Below, one piece after another: positions 23,163 through 34,049 of a stretch of DNA of 64,000 nucleotides; position 1 is the first letter of the stretch; each line of letters starts with the position of its first letter. The notes beneath the pieces were generated by a model, which ran no database searches, was not told the DNA's origin, and saw only the letters and a list, made by a program, of their open reading frames with translations. Source of the stretch: Cristatella mucedo (taxonomy: Eukaryota > Bryozoa > Phylactolaemata > Cristatellidae); assembly GCA_009760855.2 (NCBI GenBank), contig WPIO01000046.1:623501-687500 (forward strand), read 5' to 3'. The position numbers were made by a program, and so were the translations under genes.

Positions 23163-24482
23163 GCTCATCTCGCCTGGGCATCACTGTTACTACACTGAAA
23201 TGGTTCAGGTGCTATCTCAGTGGGAGACTCTGGAGTATTAATTAGAATGGACAAAGATCATCCGAGGTACCTCTAAAATATGGAGTACCTCAGGGCTCCG
23301 TGCTAGATCCGGTTCTTTTCACGGTTTATACTCTCCCTCTTGCTGACGTGATTGCCAAGCACAATCTAGGCTTTCACTTCTATGCGGATGACACTCAGTT
23401 GTACCTTTGCTTTGATCCCTCCCAGCCTTCGAGCACCTCAAATTCTCTCAACTCACTTGCTGCATGTATTGATGACATCAGCACATGGATGGCAGCAAAT
23501 TTTCTTAAACTAAACGATGATACAACTAACTTACTTGTTATGGGCAAACCCAGTGTGATTCAGAGATTGGAAAGGCTGACGCTCAACATTGGCTCTGCCA
23601 GCACATCTCCTGTTGAATCAGCTCGAAATCTAGGTGTCATGTTCCAAAGTGACCTCTTGTTAGACGACCACAACAGCTCCACAGTCAAATCTGCATACTT
23701 TCAGCTACATAACATAGCTAAAATTCGGGCTTGTTTAGATAAGGATACTAAGTCTAAGTTGGTCCATGCATTCGTGACATCCCTTGTTGACTTCTGTAAC
23801 TCACTGCTTACTGGCCTACCGGCATGTGCAATCACGCGATTACAACTGGTGCAAAACTCTGCAGCTAGGCTTGTCTGTCGTGAGCGTCGCAGTTGCCACA
23901 TCACACCACTTCTCGCCGACCTGCACTGGCTACCAGTCAAGCAACGGATTTACTCCAAGGTTTAGTCGCTCACTTTTAGGTCACTTCATTCTTTGGCTCC
24001 AGCCTATCTCTCAGATCTACTCCCCCACTAGGCCAAGCATCGTACCACATGCTTTTCGGAATCTAACTGTTTACCAATACCTCGTACAAACCTCAAATCC
24101 TTTGGAGACCGTGCCTTTAGTTCATATGCTATTAAAGCCTGGAACTCACTCCCGACTTGCGTTACAACATACCCTGACTTGACCACATTTAAAAAGAACT
24201 TAAAAACACCTATTTAGGACAGCATTTTTAGTGGGTCCCTGCGATTCGTCCTTCACGTGCTTATGCGTGCTGACACCGTGCATGCTGCCACTACTAACCA
24301 AGCTTGCATGCTGACCCTGTTCATGTCACCCCTAACCATGTTATTTATGTTTTTTATCAGGCATGCCATTACTCACCATTCAATCGCGTTTCCCTTTGCA
24401 GCAAATGTAAAGCGCCTAGAAAGAGATTGAGTTCTCTGAGAGCGCTTTATTAAGTGCATTATTATTAGTATTATCATTATTA
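23163..24482 (+). mobile_element. LINE-A copy with reverse-transcriptase core and complete 3' end
   Basis: L2/CR1-type reverse transcriptase. Seen: PQGSVLDPVLF (domain 4), [11 protein letters not shown] (catalytic YADD), [40 protein letters not shown]. The frame is open from 23300 to a stop at 23965, then continues in other frames to DLTTFKKNLK. The 3' UTR, hairpin at about 24408-24450 and ATT triplets follow. 5' truncated at about 23163. Confidence 0.9.
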
Positions 24483-25045
24483 TAGAGATAAGATATGAGG
24501 CTTACGTCAGTTGTGCACCACTGACTGTTCCACCCTGCCTAGCGACTCATGGCTCTGGCAGTAAACAAGCTGCCTGACCTTGATACACATCGAATTCCCT
24601 GGAATGTGCAGCCGACGACCACATGGGTCAAGCTTGGGCTAGCTCGCCTGGCAGTCGGACAGTAAGCATGCACCGAGCCGTCAAGTCCAGAGAAGCCGCC
24701 AAGTCCAGAGAAGTCAACCTTCGTCCTTTTCGAATTGCGGCTCTAACGCCGTCTCTCTGAGGCTCGTATCTACCAGCCAGTGCAACGCAGCGACCAGGGC
24801 GAGGGAGCGGCTGGTGCAGAGCTGGCCGGCAAGGCCTAACGGCAGCCGGTCGCCCGAGCTTCGATTCAGACTTCACCGACGCCTTCACCGACGCCGCGCG
24901 CATAACTACGCCAGAGCCATGGCATCGCAGGACATCGGGAGAGCACGGCAGTCGAGAGGGTCGTAGAGTCGAGCAGCAGTTGCAGCTTGAGCCAGAAGAG
25001 CTGCGGCTAGCTGCTGAAGGTGCGCACGATACGCACCGGGCACCG
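24483..25045. other. Intergenic DNA and probable AREL1 3' UTR
   Basis: GC-rich from about 24.75 kb towards the AREL1 stop (25046), fitting a 3' UTR read on the minus strand. The nearest minus-strand AATAAA (24446-24451) lies inside the antisense tail of the neighbouring LINE-A copy, so that LINE may supply the polyadenylation signal. Confidence 0.4.
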
Positions 25046-26047
25046 TCATGCCAGGCCGAAGCCTTGGCCCTCGTCGAGGGCCAGCTGCAGCGACTCGCGC
25101 ATCCGCTCGAGCGCCGGGTACGCGGGCAGCTGCAGGTTATTGTGGCAAGTGTGCGCCACCGGCAGGTGTCGCTCGTCGCCGTCGAACGTGATGGATATCT
25201 TCGGCTGCAGCGCGGCAAAGCCGCCGGGCGGCAGCAGTGACGAGCCGGTGACGAACTGCACGAGGCGCGTCATCTGCTCGCCGGTGAAGCCCGACACGAC
25301 GGTCCAGAAGCGCTCGAGCGCCCGCCGCTCAGCCTCGCTGTGGCATATGACGTCGACGTGCGGCCGCATGTCGGCCGCCGAGTAGCGCTGCACGCCGCCG
25401 GTGAGCAGCATCTCCAGGTCGCTCTCGTCGAGCGCCGCGAGCAGGTGCTCCGGCACGAGCGCCAGCAGGCCGCCGACGAACGCCTGCGTCTTGTCGTGGA
25501 CGCGCGAGCAGTAGCGGTGACGCGCCAGGGCGTCCGCGTAGGCGATCCGGTTGGCGTTGGTCACGGCCACCGTCGCGCCGCGCGGCACTATGTCGACCGT
25601 GCGACGATGGCGAACGCCGTTGGCGCCGGCCTGCTCGGCTTCCTCCTCGTCGGTGAAGGTCAGCTCGAGGTCGGCGACGTCGTCGCACTCGAGCACGTAC
25701 TTGATCTTTTTCTCGTACAGCTCCGGGTCGTCCCGCTCAAATGCGCGGCGGTCGACGTGGAACCCGAGGATTTGCGCCAGAAACGAGCGCGCGAAGTGGA
25801 GCCGGACCGGCAGTGCGTATGGTCCGCCGCGAGCGTTCTCGACGACGCACTTGCCCACGATGCGACCGGCGAATGAGTAGTACTTGACCGGTAGCGGGCA
25901 GCAGTAGTCGGGCATGATGGCCCGGCCGTTGCCGACGTACGAAAAGAGGCCTGACTTTTGCGGGTCGAACAGCTCGGACAGCAGCAGGTCCATCCACTCG
26001 CGTCGCAGTCCGCCGTAGTCGAGGCCCTCCTCGTCAACAAACTTGAT
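25046..26047 (-). CDS. AREL1: AREL1 exon encoding the HECT domain
   Basis: 1002 bp including the stop. The acceptor TTTGCGTTGCAG lies directly before ATC AAG (26047). The frame can be read three codons further upstream, but only through intron sequence from a TTG. Confidence 0.95.
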   Translation of the reverse strand: MKFVDEEGLDYGGLRREWMDLLLSELFDPQKSGLFSYVGNGRAIMPDYCCPLPVKYYSFAGRIVGKCVVENARGGPYALPVRLHFARSFLAQILGFHVDRRAFERDDPELYEKKIKYVLECDDVADLELTFTDEEEAEQAGANGVRHRRTVDIVPRGATVAVTNANRIAYADALARHRYCSRVHDKTQAFVGGLLALVPEHLLAALDESDLEMLLTGGVQRYSAADMRPHVDVICHSEAERRALERFWTVVSGFTGEQMTRLVQFVTGSSLLPPGGFAALQPKISITFDGDERHLPVAHTCHNNLQLPAYPALERMRESLQLALDEGQGFGLA

Positions 26048-28662
26048 CTGCAACGCAAAGCGAAGCCGTGGATACCGCCAGCCACAGGCGCGTCTGACAA
26101 AGCACTTGCACGGTCATCGCTTTAAGATTGTCAGCTAGACCGGCCAACTCGCTGGTCGCCAGACTCTAGAGGTAAAAAATAAGTTAGAACATTATAACCC
26201 CCGATAAGATAGAAAGAAGCTCCAGTGCCAGCCAGCACTTTTGGAGAACCGCACAATGACTCAAACTGAATCGCTTCACAACGGGTCGGTCCAATGCTAA
26301 GCAGCTAAAGTCTCGACTTTTGTCTGAAAAAGAGCTATTTCGGCACTTTGACTGCATGAGTACCGCGCCGTTTTCCGAGGCCAAAAGGCAAAATCGACAG
26401 AGCTGCAATGCACTGCTCCTTTACAGAAAGTTGGAGGGAGGGAGGGAAGGGCAATGCACCAACTTTTGCCTCGTTGCTTCGGCTGTGCGTTGAGCTGTCC
26501 GCGGACGACCATCGACGCGATTGGGTGCAAAGGGAACCGCTATCCAGCTTATCCATCGTAACGTTGTCAGCCCCCGTGACTTTGCAGAGTTATCAAACGA
26601 GAAGGGGCATAACAAGTGGGCACACAGCTTGGCTGACACACGAGCCAAAAAGATAAGTTCGCGACGGATCGTTTGCACTCTGCCCTCCTACCGATCGTCG
26701 AGAGGAGAACTCGATCGTCACTCTTTCCCCTGCTTCCATCACTCTTCCAAAGCAAAGTCTTCGCTGCCTGGCGCTCAGGCGATTCTGCGAGCTCCAGCAC
26801 GAGTTTCGCGAGCGTTTTTTACCCGGCATTTTTGCCGGACGACGAAGGAAGGCAACAGCTCTGCAGCGTCTGCAGTCGCGGCCCGAACTCACCGAGTCGG
26901 CACAGCCAGGAGCAGCTAGCAACCACGAAGCTTGTCGGCACGCGCGCGGCTGCGCCCTCACACCGACCAAGGATCCCCTCGCCTCGCTGGATATCTATGT
27001 AGGATATCTATGTAGGATATCTATGTAGATATATGTAGGCCGCCTATGGGCGACACGTACCGCGAACACGGTCGACCAACTGCTGGTGGGCAGGTGCTTG
27101 GTGGCGGCGTGCGTGCTCTCGACGATGCGCTTCCGAAAGACCGAGACCTGAACTGGGCTGCAGCTGCCGACACAGTCGAGCTTGTACAGCTCGGTCAAGG
27201 CTGCGTGCAAATGGCTGCGCTTCTCCTCGAACGCGTGCGAGCCGCCGGCAGCGTCCAGCAGCCACTTGAAGAGGCAGCCGACGAGCACGGGCCCGCCGTC
27301 CTTGAACTCCAGGTCGACGGACGCGGCGCTGTCGGCCATCCGCACGACGAGCGTGCCCGGCGGCTTGGACGGCTCGACCGGCAAGAAGCAGACGCTCAGG
27401 CTCGGGTTGTTGCGCAGCGTGCACAGCCGCCGCGGCACCAGGCGCAGGTAGAACATCTTGACGGCCAGCTGCCTCGGCGACGCGTAGCAGTAGACCGTCT
27501 GCTGCTGCTGCTGCTGTGCGGCGGGCCGCTCGCTAGAGCCGCTGCCGCTGCCGCCGCCCAACTCTAAGCTGCCGCGCTTGCGCAGGTGCAGCAGCTTCCC
27601 TTTGAAGTAAGTCTGGGCGGCCGCCGCCGTCGGCTTGCCTGTGATCTCAGCGACGCGCCGCCAATCATCGACGCTCAGCACGAGCAGGCGGATCGAGTCG
27701 TTCAGCAGCGGCTGCTCGCCGCCGGGGCACGAGGATTGAGGCAGCCGACGCTCAGCCAAGCTGAGCCGATACAAGCCCGGCGAGCCGCAGCGCAGCTCGA
27801 GCCGTGCGCTGCCGGCGGCGCCGCGGCACTCGACGAGCTTGGGCAACGCTTCGACGAGGTCGCTGCAGTCGGCGCCCGAGCCGTCGTCTACCAGCCGCAC
27901 GCAGTACTGGTCGAGGCACGCTCGGCAGGCAGCCCACGCGCAGCCGTTGCCGTAGGCGTCGAGGAACGACATGGGCAGGCGCACGCTGCCGCCGCAGCCG
28001 AGCACGTGAGTGGCGCGCGAGCCCCTGAACCCGCTCTGGCCGGGGTCGGCCGGTCCGGCATCGAGCTGCAGCGACCGAGGCGATCGGCTCACGTGACGGC
28101 CGTCGACGAGCGCCGTCACGCGGTAGTGGCCGGCCCTGCAGGCCACGAACGTGCCGACCGCAGCGTTGGCGCTCTCCGTTGGGAAGCTGAGCTCGTACGG
28201 CACCGACGACGACGACGACGACGACGACGTGGAGGACGAGCTCGCCCTCTCTGCCGCCCAGCTGCCACCACCGAGCGAGCTCACCTCGATCGACATCCTG
28301 GATATGACGTCCTTGACCGGATAGCCCAGTCCAACGTTGTCGTAGCACTTGATCGTGAACGTCAGCGTCTGTCCGACAGTCTCCTCGGCAGTGAAGTGGC
28401 ACTCGAGGAACGACTTGCCGATGCTAAGCACGTGCGAATCGACGGCAAGTCGCGGAAACGAGGCTGCGACGATGGCGCCCACGACGGCGAGGAATCCATC
28501 CCAGATGTGCTTCAGCCACAGGCCGACCGCCCCGGCGACCGCCAGCAGGAAGGCGCCGACGAGCACGAGGCCGAGCTGCGGCAGCTCGTACAGCATCCAG
28601 GCGCTGCCGGCGACGGCCAGGAGCGCTGCGCTCCGTCGGAGGCTTTCGCCGCCAGGGGGCAT
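25046..28662 (-). CDS. AREL1: AREL1: apoptosis-resistant HECT E3 ubiquitin ligase 1
   Basis: HECT-type ubiquitin ligase; human AREL1 ubiquitinates the IAP antagonists SMAC, HtrA2 and ARTS in the cytosol. Exons are 27061-28662 and 25046-26047, joined in phase 0, 867 residues (human about 823). Order: two hydrophobic N-terminal segments (about residues 10-70), then a filamin-type Ig repeat ending GHYRVTALVDG near residue 190. Next come a second beta-rich region, a linker with six Gln, and the pre-HECT block ending SSWSTVFA. HECT starts IKFVDEEGLDYGG and holds SFLAQI, PVTNAN-like VTNANR, LVPEHLLA, TGSSLLPPGGFAAL and catalytic Cys in LPVAHTCHNNLQLP. It ends GFGLA. The joined sequence aligns with vertebrate AREL1 without a gap at the splice site. 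The ATG at 28662 follows a possible acceptor (CTTGTCACAG), so a 5' UTR intron is likely. Confidence 0.95.
26048..27060 (-). other. AREL1 intron
   Basis: 1013-bp GT-AG phase-0 intron between the filamin and HECT exons. Frames inside it are not recognisable. It contains the 14-bp tandem repeat at 26989-27030. Confidence 0.9.
26989..27030. repeat. 14-bp tandem repeat, three copies
   Basis: Three head-to-tail copies of GGATATCTATGTAG, followed by a partial unit (ATATATGTAGG). The array lies about 30 bp inside the AREL1 intron from its donor. Confidence 0.95.
27061..28662 (-). CDS. AREL1: AREL1 exon encoding transmembrane-like N-terminus and filamin region
   Basis: 1602 bp, 534 codons, ending GCG|GTACGT. 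A run of about ten Ser lies in the filamin region, written partly by a pure trinucleotide repeat at 28200-28230; six Gln are written by CAG near 27500. Confidence 0.92.
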
Positions 28663-30411
28663 CGCTCCGGATTTGGGCCGGCGCCTGTGACAAGAAAGGC
28701 AAGCTGCTGCAAGATCCGGCTAGAGCCATTAGCATCCCTATTTTTCAAGGAGCACAGGTCAGCTGGCAGGCCCGGCGGTCCGTGAGTGAGCCAAGAGGTT
28801 GCTCTGCTTTAACGCTTTTAGCTTTGGGAGCTTAAAAAGCTTCATTCGCGTGGCGACGCGCCCGACAGTGACGTCCGACAGTGACCCCAGCAGCGCTGTG
28901 CCGGCCGAAGCCGAGGTGCAAATGAACAGATTTCGTCCAAGGGTTTCAACTTTGACCTTGACTAAAAGGGAAAGCAACACTAGCTGCATCAGTTCGACCA
29001 CTGGCAACTTGGTCTGATGCCCCAAAGTGATTTTCGAACTAAAACGTACCACTGGGTTCCCTCAGAAGTTTTACTGAATAAGGTCATTTCCCATTGGATA
29101 GCTCTACATTTGTTGCCTAATGAAGCTGCGCTAAGGGAAATATAGTTATGTCACTCAAACTGTACCCGGGAGATACCGGGTTCATGCCCAGGTCTGATTT
29201 TCTAGATTTTCACGACTTAACTCTCACCCACTGCAAACCTGTGGGCTTTGCGCATGCCAGTTAACGCAATAATCATTGTTTAAGCATGTAGCCATTTAAC
29301 AGTGACTCGAGTTCGGCGCAAATAATGCCGCAGTAAACTTGTTTAAGCTGAGTTAAAGCCTGATTTAGCATGCCGAAGATGATAAGGTAGGCAAACAGTT
29401 GGGATGAAATGTGGCTGCTGCTAGAACTCGTAAGCGATCCCAGGCGTCTCCAATATTGTTTCATTCGGAATGCTTGAGTTAATATTGCCCTAGGCTAGAT
29501 TCATGCCGATGATGCTGTTTTGTTGGCAGAGGTGAGTATTGAGGCTGATCGGGCAGTAGCTCTCGCCTGTAGCCTCGATCTCAGCGGGCAATGATTAGAC
29601 GACAAGCGTGTGCTTCTTCTGGCTGTATGCTTTTGCTGCATCCAATTCGGCAGGCGATTCTGCTACATATTAGGTAGACATGGCTATCAACTAATTCAAC
29701 TGTCTTAGCTACATTTCGGCCGAAGAGCCTGGCGGCTTGTTCTCCTGCTTGCCTCTCGCATTGACCGCAAGCCTCGAACACACAACATCGGTCATGAAGT
29801 GCAAGCACATATTAATACTGGGCTGGGTCCCTTATCACTTTTCCTTCCAGCCGTGCCGCTAGGATGCATCCGTGACTCCTGCTCGGCTCCCGCTCGCTAG
29901 CGATAAAGGCGCGGCCAATCAGCCGAGCCGCTGCAGTAGCGTTCGCACTACGAGTGAGAGTCTATTCGGCGAGTCGGCGAGTGAGCCGTCGGTGAAGCCG
30001 CCTTTTCGATCATCTTCGGCCACCCGTCGCACTACTCGCCGGGTGCAAAACTCTCGATTGGGAAACCCCGGGCGGTCCAGCAGGACGCGAATCCACAGCC
30101 ATTTCTTTACGGATTGCTGCTCCACGAGTAGCTGTAAACTCGAGTGGAACGAGCAAGTTGCCAGGCTTGTTGCGAGGTAGATTAGTCAGCAGTCGGCTTT
30201 GCAAAAAAAAGAGAGCACCAATTCCCTCGTGTTTCCAGTAGGCTGATGCCACAACGAATGCGGTCTCCAATGCAATCGGTGTTCAGATGAATATGCACGT
30301 GCTACATCAAAGCCTGGGGCTACAATGATCGCCTAAGGGTTGCCAATGCTGGCGAGCTAAGTCTTTGCCACCGCGCCGGGTGCACCTGCTGCAAAGTAAA
30401 AAAGAAAATGA
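28663..30411. other. Upstream region of AREL1; possible promoter at 29.87-30.08 kb
   Basis: Mostly unremarkable DNA. A GC-rich patch at 29870-30080 contains GGCCAATCAG (29912-29921), read on the minus strand as an ATTGG box, a normal CCAAT position for an AREL1 promoter about 1.2 kb upstream of its ATG. A tRNA-like B-box (GGTTCATGCCC near 29180) may be an old SINE. The promoter role is inference. Confidence 0.35.
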
Positions 30412-30528
30412 GAAAAACTGATTTAACAGCTTTATTTGCATAGTGGCAGGACAGCCGTAGCTGTCACCACCCCTGCTTGCAGGAGGTGATTAGGAATTGC
30501 CTACTGCAGGACTCGAACCCACGACCCT
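30412..30528 (-). mobile_element. SINE-B copy, head cut off by LINE-A
   Basis: On the minus strand: B-box GGTTCGAGTCC, then GCAATTCCTAATCACC, a body ending GGACAGCC/CACTATGCAAATAAAGC and GTTAAATCAG. This is the same order as the 18.54 kb copy. Its tRNA head runs straight into the LINE-A copy at a shared ACCCT. Confidence 0.75.
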
Positions 30529-32171
30529 ATTCCCACTGTCCTGCTTCTAGGATGCATAGATCTGCTGCTGCTGCCAGGCACGACTAACATCATAAATCTG
30601 TCCTTAGCCTCAGGTCATGTCTCTGCACCTTTCAAAAGGGCTGTTGTGAGGCCACTTAATAAGAAAACGGCGCTAGAACAAGACGACTTGAGCAGCTTCC
30701 GTCCAGTTTCCCTTCTCCCCTTCCTATCAAAGACACTAGAAAGAGTTGGGGCAGACCTAATGAACTCTTTATATTGTGACCTCAAAACTAGCATGTTCCA
30801 GCCTGGGTTTACAGCTAACCACTCCACAGAGTCAGCATAGCTTATGGTGTATAACGACCTTCTCATTAATGCTGACTTGGGTAAAGTCTCTCTGCTTGTT
30901 ATGCTTGATCTTTTGGCAGCATTTGGTACTATTGATCACAAAGTACTTCTTGAGCAGATCGAATTTCCCCAGTGCATCACTGGCACTGCACTGCAATGGT
31001 TTGGGTCTTACCTCAGTGGGAGACTACAGAGTACAGATGTGACCAGACAAAGATCACCCGAGGAAATAATTAAGTAAGGGGTACCTCAGGGCTCTGTATG
31101 TGGTCAGCTTCTTTTCAGTTTATACCCTCCCTCTTGCCGATGCAATCACCGAGCACAATCTAGGCTTTCACTTCTATGCAGATGACACTCAGTTGTACCT
31201 TTGCTTTGATCCCTCCCAGCCCTCAAGCATATCAAATTCACGACATACTCTTGCTGCATGTATTCACGACATCCGCACAAGGATGGCGGCAAATGTTCCT
31301 AAATTGAATTATGATAAAAAACTTACTAGATGTGGGCAAACCAAGTGTGATTCAGATATTTGAGAACCTACCGCTCAAAATCGGCCCTGCCTGCATATTT
31401 CCTGTTGAATTTGCACTCAATCTAGGTGTCCTTTTTCAAAGTGACCTTTCATTAAACAACCACATCAGCTCCACAGTCAAATCTAAATACCTTCAGCTAA
31501 ACAACATTTCTGAACTTAGGCTTGCTTGGATAGGGATACTACATCCAAAATGGCCAATGCATTTGTGACATCCCGTTTCGACTTCTGCTTGTTTGTCTCC
31601 CTGCGTGTGCAATCAGGCGCTTACAGTTGGTGCAAAACTCTGCAGCTAGGATCATGTGTCAGGAACCTTGCAATTGCCGCATCACACCACTCATCGCCGA
31701 TCTGCACTGGCTGCCAATCGAGGTACACATCGACTTCAGGGTTCTATCATTAACTTTTAGGTCCCTTTATTCTGTGGCTCCAGCCTACCTATCAGAAATA
31801 CTCTCCCCCTCCAGGCAAAGAATCCTACAACTCATTGTTCTGACTCGAATCGTTTCGCCATACCTCGTACGAGCCTCAAACCATTAGAGACCGTGCCTTT
31901 ATGTCCCAAAAGCCAGAAACTCACACTGACGCACGTCATAACGCCCCTGACATGATGACATGTTAAAAGAAGCTTAAAACGCACCTGTCATTACAGCATT
32001 TGGTGGATCTTTGTGATTCATCCTTCGTGTGCACGTACCTGCTTATCTATGCCTGTTGCTTGCGGTTTTACCACCAATCATTTGGTAATGCTTTCGATAC
32101 AGCATCTGTAAAGTGCCTAGAAAGAGATTCAATTCTCTGAGGGTGCTATACAAACGTATTATTATTATTAA
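30527..32171 (+). mobile_element. LINE-A copy, reverse transcriptase and 3' end, frameshifted
   Basis: Covers more of the reverse transcriptase than most copies: FRPVSLLPFLSKTLERV, GFTANHSTES, a FGTIDHKVL block and [13 protein letters not shown]. The C-terminal region continues to a decayed hairpin (GTGCCTAGAAAGAGATTC) and (ATT)n at 32158-32170. Multiple frameshifts and stops make it inactive. Confidence 0.88.
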
Positions 32172-33094
32172 GTTGATAGTGCAATAAAGCAGAAAAAGTT
32201 AAAGCAAGTGTTGGCCCCATTCACAAGAAACGACGCATTTAGCACCCAACAGATGTTCGGGATGTCCACTGTTTCGGAGGCACCATGTCTTCCTGATTAT
32301 TGCTGGCACCAACCAAACCTCAAAACTTTCGCCGTGATATTGAGCTGCGTTAAAACTAACTGTGACAAAGTTTTCCTGGAGTTTTTCAGAAATACCAAGA
32401 TACTCACACCAACAGACTCCATCTCAAGCTACCATTAGAAAGTGACAAGCTCACACGTGAGTCATGAGGGCAGTTGAGGGAATGAGTAGCATGGAAGAAA
32501 CAGCTCAGGGCGGCTGCAAAGTATGTGCTACATTCAGCAGCCGGAGAGTATAAATGTCGCCTAAGAATTTAAAAAGTGATTTGCACAGTCTAGGACTTAG
32601 AGGGCACGAGCTTCTGTCCCTAACTGTCTTTAAGCATAGGTATTAAACACCTAATCTAGTGACCATGTGGACCACGACACCGTGGTGGCCTTGTCGGTCA
32701 GAGTAAGAATCTTTCTCTTGAATCCGTTGATCGACAAGAAGCCACCGTAGCTCCTTCACCAAAAGAAACACGGCTGAACCTCTAGGATTTTGTGACTAAC
32801 CTTGCATCAAAATTCATCACCAGCTGAAAAGGCTTAATGGTTTGGTAGCCCAATTAAAACGAAATTGTGGTAACCCAGCTTACTACGAAACAGGGAACTA
32901 ATTGAATTTTAAGTAAGCCACTATGGTAGGCACTCCCTAATCTTCGACAGGGCACGATCGTGATAGCTAGCTGCAGAAGCAGACTTCTCAATGAAACTTT
33001 CAAACTTTAAGCTGTTATCAGAGAGACAACCTAAATTTCGAGCAAATGATCACAGCAACACCAATACAGCATTACCAATTAGAATAGCAAAGTC
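32172..33094. other. No gene recognised
   Basis: A tRNA-like segment near 32690-32730 (GTGGCCTTGTCGGTCAGAG) may be an old SINE head; otherwise nothing identifiable. Confidence 0.35.
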
Positions 33095-33990
33095 TCCTAG
33101 TCTTCTGCAAGCTTGAGGTGTCTTGTGACCATTACTTCGGTTTCATCGGCGATTAGTTTAAGGAAATCGGCGATACATTGGCGATCGAAAGTAAGGCAAG
33201 CATTCAGTCTGTCGGTCGCTGCATGAGGATCCCAACGGTTTAAACGACAAATACAGCTGGGTATCGTCAGCATAGAAGTGATAGCCCAGCCCGCGGGTCC
33301 AAGTCCCTTTTCCTAGAGGCTCGATATAAATTAAGAACATGAAAGGACCGAGAACGGATCCTTAAGGAAACCCACGCATGACTGATCTGGTGGATGCGAC
33401 TTGACCCCGACTATGACATGAATTGAACACGATCGTACAAATATGATTCGAGCCACACCAGTGCTTTGTCTGGCAGACCTATCGTTTTACTTAATCAGTC
33501 AAGCAGGGTATCTTGACCAATAGTGTCAAAGGCAGCTGATAGATCCAGCAGGGCTAGAGCTGAGTGAGACATTACGAGTCATTGCTGCTGCTTAGGATGT
33601 CGTTGGTCACACGGAGGAGAGCTGTTTCAGTAGAGCAGTGTCGCTCGAATACATTTTTCTTACAATTCACTCTTCTCAATATGTCTTACAAGCTTCTTAG
33701 CGACAATCTTTTCGAAAATATGGAAAAAAGGGGTAGGCGAGAGATTGGTGACAGTTTGCTAGGACCTCTGAATCTAGTGTGGGCTTTTTAAGTATAGGTC
33801 GAAAGACGGTCATTTGAAAGACTGTGGAGAAAACCCCATTATCCCAAGAAGCAATATAAATCGTTGTGGCTGGACATAGTTTGTCTGACAGTGAAGTTCA
33901 CAGAGAGGGCAGTATGGGGTCTTTAGCAGACAAGCTACTTTTACTAGACTTAATTAAGGTAGCCACTTCGCGTACAGATACCCTGGAAAA
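33095..33990 (-). mobile_element. LINE-B copy, inverted, degraded
   Basis: The minus strand reads [16 protein letters not shown] (33.24-33.32 kb) and, further upstream, decayed reverse-transcriptase blocks around a DTIGQDTLL-like segment. Similar to the 43.85 kb LINE-B but covering more 5' sequence. Frames are broken. Confidence 0.75.
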
Positions 33991-34049
33991 TGTATTAAGG
34001 GAGGCTACAGACTGCGACTCAACAATTGCTTTAGTTTGAGGTAGCTTTG

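Noticed and set aside
27586-28785. 399-codon plus-strand frame opposite AREL1
   Set aside because: Antisense shadow of the filamin exon; low-complexity Arg/Ala product.
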